Below, one piece after another: positions 25,230 through 34,244 of a DNA stretch of 64,000 nucleotides. The stretch spans positions 8,308,001 through 8,372,000 of the forward strand of contig NZ_CP107880.1 of assembly GCF_036013745.1 (NCBI RefSeq), written 5' to 3'. Position 1 is the stretch's first letter. Every line of letters begins with the position of its first letter. The position numbers and the translations under genes are program-made. This DNA comes from Streptomyces sp. NBC_00483. GTDB taxonomy: Bacteria; Actinomycetota; Actinomycetes; Streptomycetales; Streptomycetaceae. A model generated the notes under the pieces. It searched no databases and was not told the DNA's origin. It saw only the letters and a program-made list of their open reading frames with translations.

Positions 25230-25913
25230 TCAGGCCGTCTGCTTCTCCAGCACACGCACCGCGTCCTCTGCCCCACTGCGCGGGCTGCAGAGCACCGGCT
25301 TGCCGACTGCCTCGGCGATCACGGGGGCCAGCCGCGCCATGGACGCCTGGGCCAGCACGATCGCGTCGACCTCCGCGGCGAGCTTTCGGGCCCCGTCGAG
25401 CACCATCGCGTCGTGGCGGTCGCGGTCACCGGACATGAGTACGGAGAAGGCTCCCTCGGAAAGAGCCTCCTTCACGGTGATGTCGCGACCGGCCGCCTGG
25501 GCCTTCTCCTTGACGAGGGCGCAGGTCGGCGGCAGCGTCGTGGGGACCGTCGCCAGGACGCCGATGGTGTCCGCGGTCTCGACCGCCGACGCGGTCATCG
25601 CGTCGTCGATCTTGACGATCGGGACGGAGACCAGGCGTCGGGCCACGTCGATGGCCGGGCCGAGGGAGGAGCAGGCGGAGAAGATGACATCGGCTCCCGC
25701 GTTCTCCGCGGCCTGCGCCAGGTGCACCATGCGCTGGGTGCTGGCGGGCGAGACCTCACCGTCGTGCATGACGGTCGCGAGCACGTCGCTGTCGACGAAG
25801 TGCATGACCTTGGCATTCGGTGCGAGTTCGGCGAGGTAGTCGTTGATGACCGGCTCGACGTTGACGAACACGAGGCTCGTGTGCAGGACGGCGATCTTGG
25901 GGGTGGTGGACAT
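25230..25913 (-). CDS. Asp/Glu/hydantoin racemase superfamily protein (single catalytic Cys)
   Basis: 227 residues, ATG at 25913. The pseudo-symmetric Asp/Glu racemase fold is clear. Cys81 in FSACSSLGPA is the first catalytic Cys. The second position reads VLAQASMARLAP, without Cys. Two-Cys members are racemases or maleate isomerases; one-Cys members include arylmalonate decarboxylase, so an isomerase/decarboxylase or lyase role is possible. Lies 95 bp after the aldolase gene in the same direction, in the sugar-acid part of the island. Confidence 0.75.
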   Translation of the reverse strand: MSTTPKIAVLHTSLVFVNVEPVINDYLAELAPNAKVMHFVDSDVLATVMHDGEVSPASTQRMVHLAQAAENAGADVIFSACSSLGPAIDVARRLVSVPIVKIDDAMTASAVETADTIGVLATVPTTLPPTCALVKEKAQAAGRDITVKEALSEGAFSVLMSGDRDRHDAMVLDGARKLAAEVDAIVLAQASMARLAPVIAEAVGKPVLCSPRSGAEDAVRVLEKQTA

Positions 25914-26008
25914 GGTGGCTCCTTATGACGGGGTGTGGTGCATCGGCCCGGGTACCGAGAGCGGCACGAGGGCGCGGTACAGGTGGGTGCTGAGGTCGGG
26001 GGTTTCCC

Positions 26009-26857
26009 TCAACGGCGCGGGCTCAGACGGCCGATGACCTCCAGGGCGGCGTCCCGGACCGCATCGCGGCCCGCCGCCCACACGGACACGACGTCGGAAC
26101 CGGGCAGCGCCGACGGGAGGGTCGTGTGGACGGCCTCCAGGTAGGCGCGGCGCAGTTCGGCGTTGACGTTGACCTTGGCGACGCCGCGGGCGAGGGCGCC
26201 CTGTAGCTCCTCGACGGGCAGACCGCTGGCGCCGTGCAGGACGAGCGGGACCGGTACGGCCTCGTGGAGGGCGGCGAGCCGCTCCAGGTCCAGGTGGACG
26301 CGGTCCTTGGTGAAGCCGTGGACGTTGCCGACGGCGACGGCGAGTGCGTCCACGCCCGTCGCGGCCACGAATTCGGCCGCCTGTCGCGGATCGGTCATCG
26401 TCGCGGACTGCGCGACGGCGTCGGTGGAGACGTCCTCGTCGCCCGGCAGGGCTCCGAGTTCGGCCTCCACCCAGGCTCCGTGGTCGCGAGCCCGCCGGGC
26501 CGCTTCCTTCGTCAATGCGATGTTCTCAGTGAACGGCAGGTGGGAACCGTCGACCATGACCGAGGTGTAGCCCGCCTCCAGGCAGGCGGTGATCTCGTCC
26601 AGGTCCCGGCTGTGATCGAGGTGCACACCGAGGTGGGCGTCGGAGCGGCCGGCCGCGTCCAGCGCCAGCCGCATCAGGGCGTCGCGCCCCGCATGCTTGA
26701 AGGGGCTGGAACCCGCCTGGATCAGGACCGGCCGGTCCGCGGTCTCGGCGGCGGCCGTGATGCCCTGGACCGTCTCCAGGTTGTAGGCGACGAACCCGGG
26801 CAGGGCGTGACCGGCGGCCGCGGCCTCCTTCAGGGCATCGGTTCCGTGCAGCAGCAT
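26009..26857 (-). CDS. class II (fructose-bisphosphate/ketose-bisphosphate type) aldolase
   Basis: 282 residues. The ATG overlaps the kinase stop by one base (TGATG). Zinc-dependent aldolase features: GVHLDHS (metal His and catalytic Asp), VMVDGSHLPFTEN, EAELGALPGDED, AVGNVHGF (His ligand), LHGASGLP (His ligand) and KVNVNAELR for phosphate binding. It would cleave a phosphorylated ketose or acid, probably the product of the coupled four-carbon-acid kinase, giving a C3 phosphate. Tagatose-bisphosphate (GatY/KbaY) aldolase is the nearest named relative. Confidence 0.85.
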   Translation of the reverse strand: MLLHGTDALKEAAAAGHALPGFVAYNLETVQGITAAAETADRPVLIQAGSSPFKHAGRDALMRLALDAAGRSDAHLGVHLDHSRDLDEITACLEAGYTSVMVDGSHLPFTENIALTKEAARRARDHGAWVEAELGALPGDEDVSTDAVAQSATMTDPRQAAEFVAATGVDALAVAVGNVHGFTKDRVHLDLERLAALHEAVPVPLVLHGASGLPVEELQGALARGVAKVNVNAELRRAYLEAVHTTLPSALPGSDVVSVWAAGRDAVRDAALEVIGRLSPRR

Positions 26858-28305
26858 CAGGTGCTCCTCAGCAGGTCGAGGGCGTCGGCGAGGGCGTCGG
26901 TGCCCCCGACGTTGCCGGCGAAGACGATGTAGGGGATGCCGGCGGCGGGGCCGTCCACCGGTTCCCAGAGCGAGACGATGCCGGGCAGCAGGGTGCCCCG
27001 GGCCCAGGCGCGGCGGATCTCCAGGCCCTGGGTGGCGGTGTCGCTGGAGGTGATCCCGCCCTTCGCGATGACGAAGGCGGGCCGCCGGGCGGCGTTGACC
27101 TGGCGCACGGCCTCCACGAGTGCGGCGGAGACCCGGCGGGAGATCGACAGACTGTCCTCCGCGTCGGCACCGGTCACCAGCGTGCGGGAGGTGCTGATCA
27201 CGGCGTCGGCCGAATCCAGCGCGCCGGCGGCCGCGGCCGCGACCTCGGCGATGTGGGAGTCCCGGCGTTCCTCGTCGAGCAGGAGGGCCACGTCCAGCTC
27301 GTACTCGGCGATTCCGCCGCGCTCGCGCAGCCGGTCCAGCTGCTGTGTGGTGAGCGTGACATGGGACCCGACGACGATGAGACCGTGCGGCGCGTCCCCG
27401 TGCAGCGGGTGCAGCTGCGCCGGGGTGAGCGGTGCCCGAGCCGCCTGTCCCGAGCGGGCCCTGACGAAGGATGGGCCGACCCGGTACACCAGTCTTGTGC
27501 CGCTCTCCTCCGCCTGGACGAGGGCCAGGGCGAGCACCCGAAGGTCGTCGTCGCACACCGCGTCGACCACGGCCGGGCGTCCGTCGCGCAGCGAGGACAG
27601 CAGCCGCGCCGTGTGCTCCGGTCCTCCACGGCGCAGGTCGTCGAGGGTGACGCGCAGGACCTGGTCCGCGGGCACGCGTCCGCCGGTCTTCTCCTCGACC
27701 CACTCCGGCAGCTTCGAGCTGCGGTAGCCGAAGGTGGCGTCGCGGGCGAACTCGCTCTCGCCTACGGGGAGCAGCCCGTCGGCCGTCCGCATCCAGTGGC
27801 CGGAGTCGACCGTCAGTCGTCCCGCCTCGATGTAGGCGGGAACCAGTACCACTCCATCCGGAGTACCGGCGCCCAGATGTGTCAGCGTCTCGGCGAGGAC
27901 ATCGGTCTCCAGCGGGAAGTGGCCGCGCAGTGTCGAGTCACTGCGGCTGGCCAGGACATACGTCGTGCCCTCGGCCGCCGCCGCCACGTGCAGGGCGCGG
28001 ACCACCTCGCGGTTGCGGGCGGCGGCGTCCTCGGGGGAGAGGCTGCGGGTGTTGGTGAGGACGAAGAAGGCGGCGCTGTCCTGGCGCAACGCCCAGCGCA
28101 GGTCGTCCACCGTCCAGGACGTCAGGACGGGTACATCGGCGACCGTCTGGGTGCCGGTCGGATCGTCGTCGAGGACGATGAGTCGCGAGCCGCCGGAGAT
28201 GCGGGCGGCCACTTCCGCGGCGCTCACCTCGCGGACCGGCGGGAGCGCGTCAAGCACGTCGGCCTCGGGAACGGGCCGCGTCTGGGCATGGAGGGGTGGG
28301 GGCAT
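26857..28305 (-). CDS. four-carbon acid sugar kinase family (DUF1537, OtnK/DtnK-like)
   Basis: 482 residues. N-terminal four-carbon-acid-sugar-binding domain with LIVLDDDPTGTQT and SRSDSTLRGHFPLE; C-terminal nucleotide-binding domain with FVIAKGGITSSDTATQGL and the glycine-rich FAGNVGGTDALADALD. Known members phosphorylate threonate, erythronate or 3-oxo-tetronate. It is translationally coupled to the aldolase, so phosphorylation followed by aldol cleavage is the likely pathway step. Substrate specificity cannot be read here. Confidence 0.85.
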   Translation of the reverse strand: MPPPLHAQTRPVPEADVLDALPPVREVSAAEVAARISGGSRLIVLDDDPTGTQTVADVPVLTSWTVDDLRWALRQDSAAFFVLTNTRSLSPEDAAARNREVVRALHVAAAAEGTTYVLASRSDSTLRGHFPLETDVLAETLTHLGAGTPDGVVLVPAYIEAGRLTVDSGHWMRTADGLLPVGESEFARDATFGYRSSKLPEWVEEKTGGRVPADQVLRVTLDDLRRGGPEHTARLLSSLRDGRPAVVDAVCDDDLRVLALALVQAEESGTRLVYRVGPSFVRARSGQAARAPLTPAQLHPLHGDAPHGLIVVGSHVTLTTQQLDRLRERGGIAEYELDVALLLDEERRDSHIAEVAAAAAGALDSADAVISTSRTLVTGADAEDSLSISRRVSAALVEAVRQVNAARRPAFVIAKGGITSSDTATQGLEIRRAWARGTLLPGIVSLWEPVDGPAAGIPYIVFAGNVGGTDALADALDLLRST

Positions 28306-28461
28306 GGTGAATCCCTGACCTGCTGCGAGTGGTTGAGGTGATGTCAGTGGGCGTCACGAATTGACGGAACCCCGGCGTGGCAGGCGTCGCGGGGTCCGGC
28401 CCAGTGGGTGACTCCCGCGGGGCAACGCGGAGCCGTGGCTGCGTGTTGCCCCGCGATGGGT

Positions 28462-29301
28462 TCAGAACGTGTGCAGCACCATGCGCAGGAACTCGGCCGG
28501 CTCCGTGGCCTCGACCGCCACCGGGCCTTCGTTGGCCAGGAATTCGTACCCGGTCTCCGGCCCGTACTCGCTGCCCCCGGCGGTCACCCTGCCCTTGGTC
28601 TGGAACAGGATCTCGATGGAGTCGAACCGGCCCGCCCGGTAGACCGCGCCGGCGTCGAGGCGTACGAACCCGATGCGCAGGTCGCGTTCCGTGAAGCGGC
28701 CCAGCCACTTCTCCTCGACGCCCGCGTCGTCGCTCTTCTGCCAGTCGTAGGCCTCCGGGTCCATCGCGATGACATCGGTGTAGCGCGGAGCCGCGAACCG
28801 GAGCGCGCCGCCCGTGGCGTGCTCGAAGATCGCTTCGGAGCCGTCCTTGCTCTGGGCCACGCCGTTGTCGTCGGTGTAGTGGTACAGGCCCTTCTTGAAC
28901 TCGCCGAGCTTGTTCAGTTCGGCGTTCACCGCTTCGCGCCGCGCGACGCTCAGGTAGCCCTGGCCGCTCGCGCCGCCGCACTGCAGCACCATGGTGCGCA
29001 GGCCTTCGGCGCGCTCCTGAGGGCCGTAGTGGATGCTCTCAGGGAAGTATCCGACCCAGCCTTCCTTGAGCACCTCGGTCTCGGTGTAGGGCAGGTCGCC
29101 CTGGATGACGTAGCGGATCTGGTCGAAGTTGTGCCGGTGGCGCGGGGTCCGCCAGCCGCCGCCGCCCGTGAGGCCCATGTTGAGGTCGAAGTTGTTCGGC
29201 GAGTCGTCCTCGCCGAACAGCAGGTGCTTCTGGTCGAGCTTCCCCTCACGCATGGTTCCGACCTGCTCGGTGTCGGTGTCGGATGCCTTGCCTACACGCA
29301 T
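28462..29301 (-). CDS. cupin-domain protein
   Basis: 279 residues. ATG at 29301 is chosen because AAGGAG lies 7-12 nt upstream; a start at 29325 is possible but without such a site. The protein has two cupin-like segments: WRTPRHRHNFDQIRYVIQGD (metal-type HxH) and a distal copy near VYRAGRFDSIEILFQTKGRV. The first looks metal-binding. A dioxygenase or isomerase role is plausible. It is the first gene of the minus-strand run leading to the kinase, aldolase, racemase-like and ALDH genes, and is divergent from an SDR with the IclR palindrome between. Confidence 0.7.
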   Translation of the reverse strand: MRVGKASDTDTEQVGTMREGKLDQKHLLFGEDDSPNNFDLNMGLTGGGGWRTPRHRHNFDQIRYVIQGDLPYTETEVLKEGWVGYFPESIHYGPQERAEGLRTMVLQCGGASGQGYLSVARREAVNAELNKLGEFKKGLYHYTDDNGVAQSKDGSEAIFEHATGGALRFAAPRYTDVIAMDPEAYDWQKSDDAGVEEKWLGRFTERDLRIGFVRLDAGAVYRAGRFDSIEILFQTKGRVTAGGSEYGPETGYEFLANEGPVAVEATEPAEFLRMVLHTF

Positions 29302-29424
29302 CTGAAGCTCCTTCGAAGAATCCATCACTGAGTCAATGTCGCCCGGCGGCGAGAGCCGATGAGTCGGGGCGCTGGGCCGGCCCGGTGTCGTCCTGCGGTG
29401 GAGCAGGGAGGGTCGCCGTTTCCA

Positions 29425-29457
29425 TTGACGATATCCCACATGGCGGGATACTGTCCA
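29425..29457 (+). promoter_or_regulatory. IclR palindromic promoter/operator II (divergent)
   Basis: Plus-strand -35 TTGACG (29425-29430), 18-bp spacer, -10 TACTGT (29449-29454). Read on the minus strand the same block gives TGGACA, 18 bp, TATCGT, so it can serve both the plus-strand SDR-ALDH-aldolase run and the minus-strand cupin run. Half-sites are TATCCCAC and GCGGGATA. Confidence 0.8.
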
Positions 29458-29599
29458 TGGGTCATCAGGGGTTACTACCCCGGTGCTCACGGGTGAGGCT
29501 CACGCGAATACGCGGCGCCACCCGCTTATCAGCCCTGCATTCGCAGCCACTTTCCCCGCCGCATTCCGATCGCGAAGCGCGACGCCAGGAGGACTGACC

Positions 29600-30424
29600 A
29601 TGACGACAACACCCTTGACCCACGCCCCACATGACTCCGGAGTGCCGGCGTCGGCGCGGGACTTCAGCGTGGCGGAGCGGGTGGTGATCGTGACCGGCGC
29701 CGCCCAGGGCATCGGCCGGGAGCTGGCGCGCCAGTTCGCCGCGGCCGGAGCCTTCGCCGTGGTGGCCGACCTCGACCTCGGCAAGGCGGAGACCGTCGTC
29801 AAGGAGATTCACGAGGCCGGCGGGACCGGCCTGGCCGTCCAGGTCGACGTGGCTGACGAGTCATCGGTGACAGCCATGGTCGACACCGTCATGGACCGGT
29901 GGGGCCGGATCGACGTACTGATCAACAACGCGTCGGTCTTCGCGACCATCGAGAAGGGCCCGTTCGACGAGATCCCCCTCGCGCAGTGGGAGCAGGTGCT
30001 GAAGGTCAACGTCACCGGGACCTACTTGTGCGTGCGGGCGGTGGCTGCACACATGCGTACGGCCGGCTTCGGCCGCATCGTCAACGTCTCGTCCGACGCG
30101 GTGACCCGAGGCACCGTCAACTACCTGCACTACGTCACGTCCAAGTCGGCGATCATCGGCATGACCAACTCGCTGGCGCGTGAACTGGGCAGCCACGGGG
30201 TCACCGTCAACTGCGTGCGCCCGGGCTCCGTCGCCACGGAAGTCGAGCGCACCGTGAACCCCACCGTCGAGGTCCGCCAACGCGCGGCGTCACTGCAGTG
30301 CATCCCGCGCGGGATGGTGCCCACCGACCTCGTCGGCGTCATGTTCTTCCTGGCCACACCGGCGTCCGCGTTCATCACCGGACAGACGATCGCCTGCGAC
30401 GGCGGCTACACCCACAGCAGCTGA
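29600..30424 (+). CDS. short-chain dehydrogenase/reductase
   Basis: 274 residues, ATG at 29600 after AGGAGGA. An N-terminal extension of about 25 residues precedes the cofactor motif TGAAQGIG; then VLINNAS, NVSSDAV and the catalytic YVTSK; VRPGSVATEV completes the fold. Probably NAD(H)-dependent, oxidising a secondary alcohol or diol. First gene of a plus-strand run (SDR, ALDH, HpcH/HpaI aldolase, ketopantoate-reductase-like) behind palindrome II. Confidence 0.87.
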   Translation: MTTTPLTHAPHDSGVPASARDFSVAERVVIVTGAAQGIGRELARQFAAAGAFAVVADLDLGKAETVVKEIHEAGGTGLAVQVDVADESSVTAMVDTVMDRWGRIDVLINNASVFATIEKGPFDEIPLAQWEQVLKVNVTGTYLCVRAVAAHMRTAGFGRIVNVSSDAVTRGTVNYLHYVTSKSAIIGMTNSLARELGSHGVTVNCVRPGSVATEVERTVNPTVEVRQRAASLQCIPRGMVPTDLVGVMFFLATPASAFITGQTIACDGGYTHSS

Positions 30425-30502
30425 GCCGAATGGTCGGCCCGTAACCGGGCCCCGGCCACACACCAACAGACAAGCAACACACAGGTCGAGGAGGCCCCTC
30501 TC

Positions 30503-31954
30503 ATGAGGCAGTACCCGCACCTCTACATCGACGGTCAGTGGACCGAACCGATCGAGCCCCGCGAAGTCGAGCTCATCGATCCGACCCGCGAGGAGGCCTT
30601 CGCCCGAGTGGCTCTGGGCAGCGCCGCGGACGCGGAGCGGGCCGTCGCCGCGGCGCGCCGCGCGTTCGACAGCTTCTCCGCCACGTCGGTGGACGAGCGG
30701 ATCGCACTGATCGACCGCGTCGTCGACGCCTACGAGTCGCGCATCGACGAGTTCTCCGAGCTGATCGCCCGCGAAGTCGGCATTCCCGTGGCCAATCGAG
30801 CTCAGGTCACCGGCCCGGCCCAGCACATGCGCGTGGCCCGCGACCTCCTGCGCGAGTACCCCTTCGAGTCGCGGATCGGCGGTGCCGTCGTCCGCCGCGA
30901 ACCGATCGGCGTGTGCGCGCTGATCTCACCGTGGAACTGGCCGGTCCAGACCGGCGTCATCAAGCTGATCTACGCGCTGGCCGCCGGATGCACGGTCGTG
31001 GCCAAGCCCAGCATCAACTCCGCAGCCAGCGGCGCGCTTTTGGCCCAGGTCCTGCACGAGGCGGGCGTACCCGCGGGCGTCGTCAACCTGGTCAACGGCA
31101 GGGGCCGCGACGTGGGCGACACCTTCTCCCGTCACCCGGACGTCGACATGGTCTCCTTCACCGGATCCACCGGGGCCGGCCGACAGGTCGGGGCCGCCGC
31201 CGCGGACACGGTGAAGCGCCTCTGCCTCGAACTCGGCGGCAAGTCCGCCAACATCGTGCTGCCCGACGCAGACCTGGAGCAGGCCGCGCGCTGGAACATC
31301 CAGCGCTGCTTCTTCAACGCCGGCCAGTCCTGCCACGCCCCCAGCCGCATGCTGGTGCACGAGAGTCAGATCGAGCAGGTGGTGCCCTTCCTGGTCGACG
31401 AGGCCCGCCGCTTCCGCCTGGGCGATCCGCTGGAGAGTTCGACGACCATGGGTCCGGTCGTCAGCGCCGGTCAGTTCAAGTCGATCAGGGACCACATCCA
31501 GAGTGGCCTCGACGAGGGCGCCCGGCTCGTCACCGGCGGCCTGGAGCGCCCCGACGGCCTCGACCGCGGGTACTTCGTGCAGCCCACGGTGTTCACCGGA
31601 GTCACCCCGGACATGACGATCGCCCGGGAAGAGGTCTTCGGACCCGTCCTGGCCGTCCTGCCCTACGGCACCGAGGCCGAGGCCCTGAGCATCGCCAACG
31701 ACTCGGTCTACGGGCTCGGCGGCTTCGTCTTCGGCGGCGACCGCACGCGCGCCCGCCGCGTGGCGAACGGACTGCGCGCCGGACGCGTCAGCTACAACGG
31801 CGCGGCAACGGACTCGTACACGCCTATGGGCGGCTACAAGCAGTCCGGCATCGGCCGCTCCATGGGCCGCTTCGGGCTCGAGGAGTATCTCGAGGTCAAG
31901 TCCGTGTACGGGTTCGAGGACGAGGCGCAGGAACTGCCGCCGCTCTTCGGCTGA
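30503..31954 (+). CDS. aldehyde dehydrogenase
   Basis: 483 residues. ALDH landmarks: ISPWNWPVQTG, FTGSTGAG, catalytic Glu in CLELGGKSAN, catalytic Cys in NAGQSCHAPSR, and the C-terminal GIGRSMGRFGLEEYLEVKS. Oxidises an aldehyde to acid with NAD(P). It is one of five ALDHs in the island; the FNAGQSC context is shared with aldehyde dehydrogenases of broad specificity, so the substrate cannot be named. 78 bp behind the SDR, which may provide its aldehyde. Confidence 0.88.
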   Translation: MRQYPHLYIDGQWTEPIEPREVELIDPTREEAFARVALGSAADAERAVAAARRAFDSFSATSVDERIALIDRVVDAYESRIDEFSELIAREVGIPVANRAQVTGPAQHMRVARDLLREYPFESRIGGAVVRREPIGVCALISPWNWPVQTGVIKLIYALAAGCTVVAKPSINSAASGALLAQVLHEAGVPAGVVNLVNGRGRDVGDTFSRHPDVDMVSFTGSTGAGRQVGAAAADTVKRLCLELGGKSANIVLPDADLEQAARWNIQRCFFNAGQSCHAPSRMLVHESQIEQVVPFLVDEARRFRLGDPLESSTTMGPVVSAGQFKSIRDHIQSGLDEGARLVTGGLERPDGLDRGYFVQPTVFTGVTPDMTIAREEVFGPVLAVLPYGTEAEALSIANDSVYGLGGFVFGGDRTRARRVANGLRAGRVSYNGAATDSYTPMGGYKQSGIGRSMGRFGLEEYLEVKSVYGFEDEAQELPPLFG

Positions 31955-32025
31955 GACATCCACTGCCACCGCCCGGGCCTCCGCGCCGGCCGAGGCACCC
32001 CCAGTCAGTCAGGAACCTTCCGAAC

Positions 32026-32817
32026 ATGAGCAACGAAGCCAGCCCTCTTCTGCGCAATCCCGCCAAGGAAAAGCTGTTGCGTGGCGAGACGGTGTACTCG
32101 ATGACCGCACGCCTCGTGCGCACCGTCGACATCGCCGCGATCGCCCACTCCGCGGGGTTCGACTCCATCTACATCGACATGGAGCACAGTCCTTTCCCCC
32201 TGGATGCCGCGAGCCAGATCTGCATGGCCTGCAACCACTTGGGTGTCACCCCGCTCGTCCGCGTCCCGGGCCTGGACCCGTCCTTCATCGGCCGGGTCAT
32301 GGACTCCGGGGCCATGGGCATCATCGTGCCCGGGGTGAACTCAGCCGACGAGGTGCGTGCCGCAGTCCGGGCCGTCAAGCACGCACCTCTGGGCGAGCGC
32401 TCCCTCGCGGGTTCCCCGCCCCAACTGCACTTCCGCTCGTACCCCGCCGACCAGACCATCCGCGCGCTCGACGAGACCTCCATGGTGGTGGCCCAGATCG
32501 AGACACGCGCAGGCCTGGACGCGGTGGAGGCGATTGCCGCCGTCGAGGGCGTGGACGTCCTCCTCGTCGGCGCGAACGACCTCAGTCTCGAGCTGGGCAT
32601 CCCGGGGCAGATGGACCACCCCGAGCTGCACAAGGCGTACCTGCGCATCATCGAAGCCTGCCGCGTGTACGGAAAGACCGCTGGCGTCGGCGGCCTCGGC
32701 GGACGCCCGGACCTGATCCGCCAGTACCTGGACCTCGGTGCCGGCTATGTCTCCACCGGCAACGACATCTCCTTCCTCAGCGCTGCCGCGGCCCAAAAGC
32801 GCCGGCAGTTCGACTGA
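32026..32817 (+). CDS. HpcH/HpaI-family class II aldolase
   Basis: 263 residues, ATG at 32026. HpcH/HpaI fold: FDSIYIDMEHSPF (catalytic His region), PLVRVPGLDPSFI (Arg), GIIVPGVNSADEV, VVAQIETRAGLDAVE (metal Glu) and LLVGANDLSLELG (metal Asp). The usual reaction is metal-dependent cleavage of a 4-hydroxy-2-oxoacid to pyruvate plus an aldehyde, which an adjacent ALDH could oxidise. 4-Hydroxy-2-oxoheptanedioate and 2-keto-3-deoxy sugar acids are known substrates of the family. Confidence 0.87.
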   Translation: MSNEASPLLRNPAKEKLLRGETVYSMTARLVRTVDIAAIAHSAGFDSIYIDMEHSPFPLDAASQICMACNHLGVTPLVRVPGLDPSFIGRVMDSGAMGIIVPGVNSADEVRAAVRAVKHAPLGERSLAGSPPQLHFRSYPADQTIRALDETSMVVAQIETRAGLDAVEAIAAVEGVDVLLVGANDLSLELGIPGQMDHPELHKAYLRIIEACRVYGKTAGVGGLGGRPDLIRQYLDLGAGYVSTGNDISFLSAAAAQKRRQFD

Positions 32818-32856
32818 CCGGCCCACCCATCACGTAAGCAGAGAGCGAGAGCACAC

Positions 32857-33843
32857 ATGAAGATCTGCGTATACGGCGCGGGAGCCGTGGGCGGACACAT
32901 CGCCGGACGACTCGGCGCGGCCGGGGCCGATGTCTCGGTCATCGCCCGTGGCCGACACCTGGCGGCGATCCAACAGGACGGGCTGCGGGTGGAGACCCGC
33001 GACGGCGAACTTGTCTCGCACCCGGTGGCCACCGACCGGCCCGGCGATCTGGAGCCGCAGGACATCGTCATCGTCACCGTCAAGGCGCCCGCCCTTCCGG
33101 CCATCGCCGAGCACGTCGGTGCGCTGCTGAAGAAGGACGGCCTCGCGCTGTTCGTCATGAACGGCGTGCCCTGGTGGTACTTCCACGCACACGGCGGGCC
33201 CCTGGACGGCACCCGCCTTCAGCGCCTCGACCCCGAGCGGGCGCTGTGGGACCACGTCGGCCCCGAGCGGGCCGTGGGCGCTGTGGCCTACACGGCGTGC
33301 AGCGTGCCCGCACCGGGAGTGATCCGGGCCGAGAACGCACGCAACCGCCTGCTCGTCGGACGCCCCGACGGCGGATCCGACTCCAGGCTCGACGCGCTCG
33401 CGTCGCTGCTGACCCCCACCGGCCTGGAAACCTCCGTCACGCCGAAGATCCGCGACGCGATCTGGGCCAAGCTGACCATGAACCTGATCGGAGGCTCGCT
33501 GGCCGTCCTCAGCGCCTCACCCATGAAGGACGTGCTCGACAAGCCCGCCGTCGCGGGCACCGCCAAGGCCATGGCGGCCGAGGCCGCCGCCGTCGCCCGC
33601 GCCCTGGGGTGCGAGCCGGGAGACCCGGAGGAGGGGCTGGCCAAGCTGGCGAAGTCCGGCCACCTCCAGAGCATCGCGCAGGACCTGCTGGCCGGACGGC
33701 CCATGGAGATCGACGCCATGTTCCGGGTCCCCCTCGACCTGGCGGAACGGGCGCAGGTACCGACACCCAACCTCGACCTGGTGATCGACCTGGCCACCCA
33801 GCGTGCCCGCGCCGCAGGCCTGTATCACGACACCAACAGCTGA
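32857..33843 (+). CDS. ketopantoate reductase (PanE/ApbA) family protein
   Basis: 328 residues, ATG at 32857. NADP-binding motif GAGAVGGHIAGRLG at residues 7-20, MNGVPWWYF near the middle, and the C-terminal ApbA domain with catalytic Lys/Glu region (KLTMNLIGGSLAVLSASPM). A position in a catabolic run rather than near pan genes suggests a 2-oxoacid/2-hydroxyacid reductase rather than pantothenate synthesis. It follows the aldolase by 39 bp and ends the plus-strand run. Confidence 0.83.
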   Translation: MKICVYGAGAVGGHIAGRLGAAGADVSVIARGRHLAAIQQDGLRVETRDGELVSHPVATDRPGDLEPQDIVIVTVKAPALPAIAEHVGALLKKDGLALFVMNGVPWWYFHAHGGPLDGTRLQRLDPERALWDHVGPERAVGAVAYTACSVPAPGVIRAENARNRLLVGRPDGGSDSRLDALASLLTPTGLETSVTPKIRDAIWAKLTMNLIGGSLAVLSASPMKDVLDKPAVAGTAKAMAAEAAAVARALGCEPGDPEEGLAKLAKSGHLQSIAQDLLAGRPMEIDAMFRVPLDLAERAQVPTPNLDLVIDLATQRARAAGLYHDTNS

Positions 33844-34244
33844 CAGATCCGACCTCGTACGAGCATCGCCCCGAGCGCCCCGTAACCGGATGGCAACCCT
33901 CTCGAACCATTGACGAAGTCCCACAATGCTGGATACCGTCAATTTGTCGCCGCGGGGAGTCGTGCGCCGTCGCCGCTGAGTCGCTGACACGTCGCGTCGA
34001 TGTGTCACAGCAAAACTGGCAGGTCATCCGGGTAGAGACGGTCCACTCGTACGAAGAGGCGTCGTCCCACAAACACACCGTCGTGTTCGCGTTGTTGTGC
34101 ACCGAGCACCGAGCCAAAGGCAAGACGCATGATCGGACAATGTCGATCGAACCCATGCGGGCATAGCGATACCCTCCTGTTCGCCCTTCCTGCCGGTTCC
34201 TGTGATGTCACCACCCGCCCGGTACGGCCGGGAGGTGTCGGCTG
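33844..34244. other. 401-bp intergenic region with IclR palindrome III
   Basis: No gene is supported here; the open frames are read-through of the PanE-like gene or shadows. The region holds the palindromic promoter at 33910-33942, a long untranslated stretch with a few AT-richer patches, and a GGGAGGTG ribosome binding site (about 34229-34236) before the MFS start. Confidence 0.6.
33910..33942 (+). promoter_or_regulatory. IclR palindromic promoter/operator III
   Basis: -35 TTGACG (33910-33915), 18-bp spacer, -10 TACCGT (33934-33939), followed by CAA. Half-sites GTCCCAC and CTGGATA are the most diverged of the four copies. It points to the MFS-alcohol dehydrogenase-ALDH-LysR run beginning at 34245, leaving a leader of about 300 nt. 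Confidence 0.72.
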
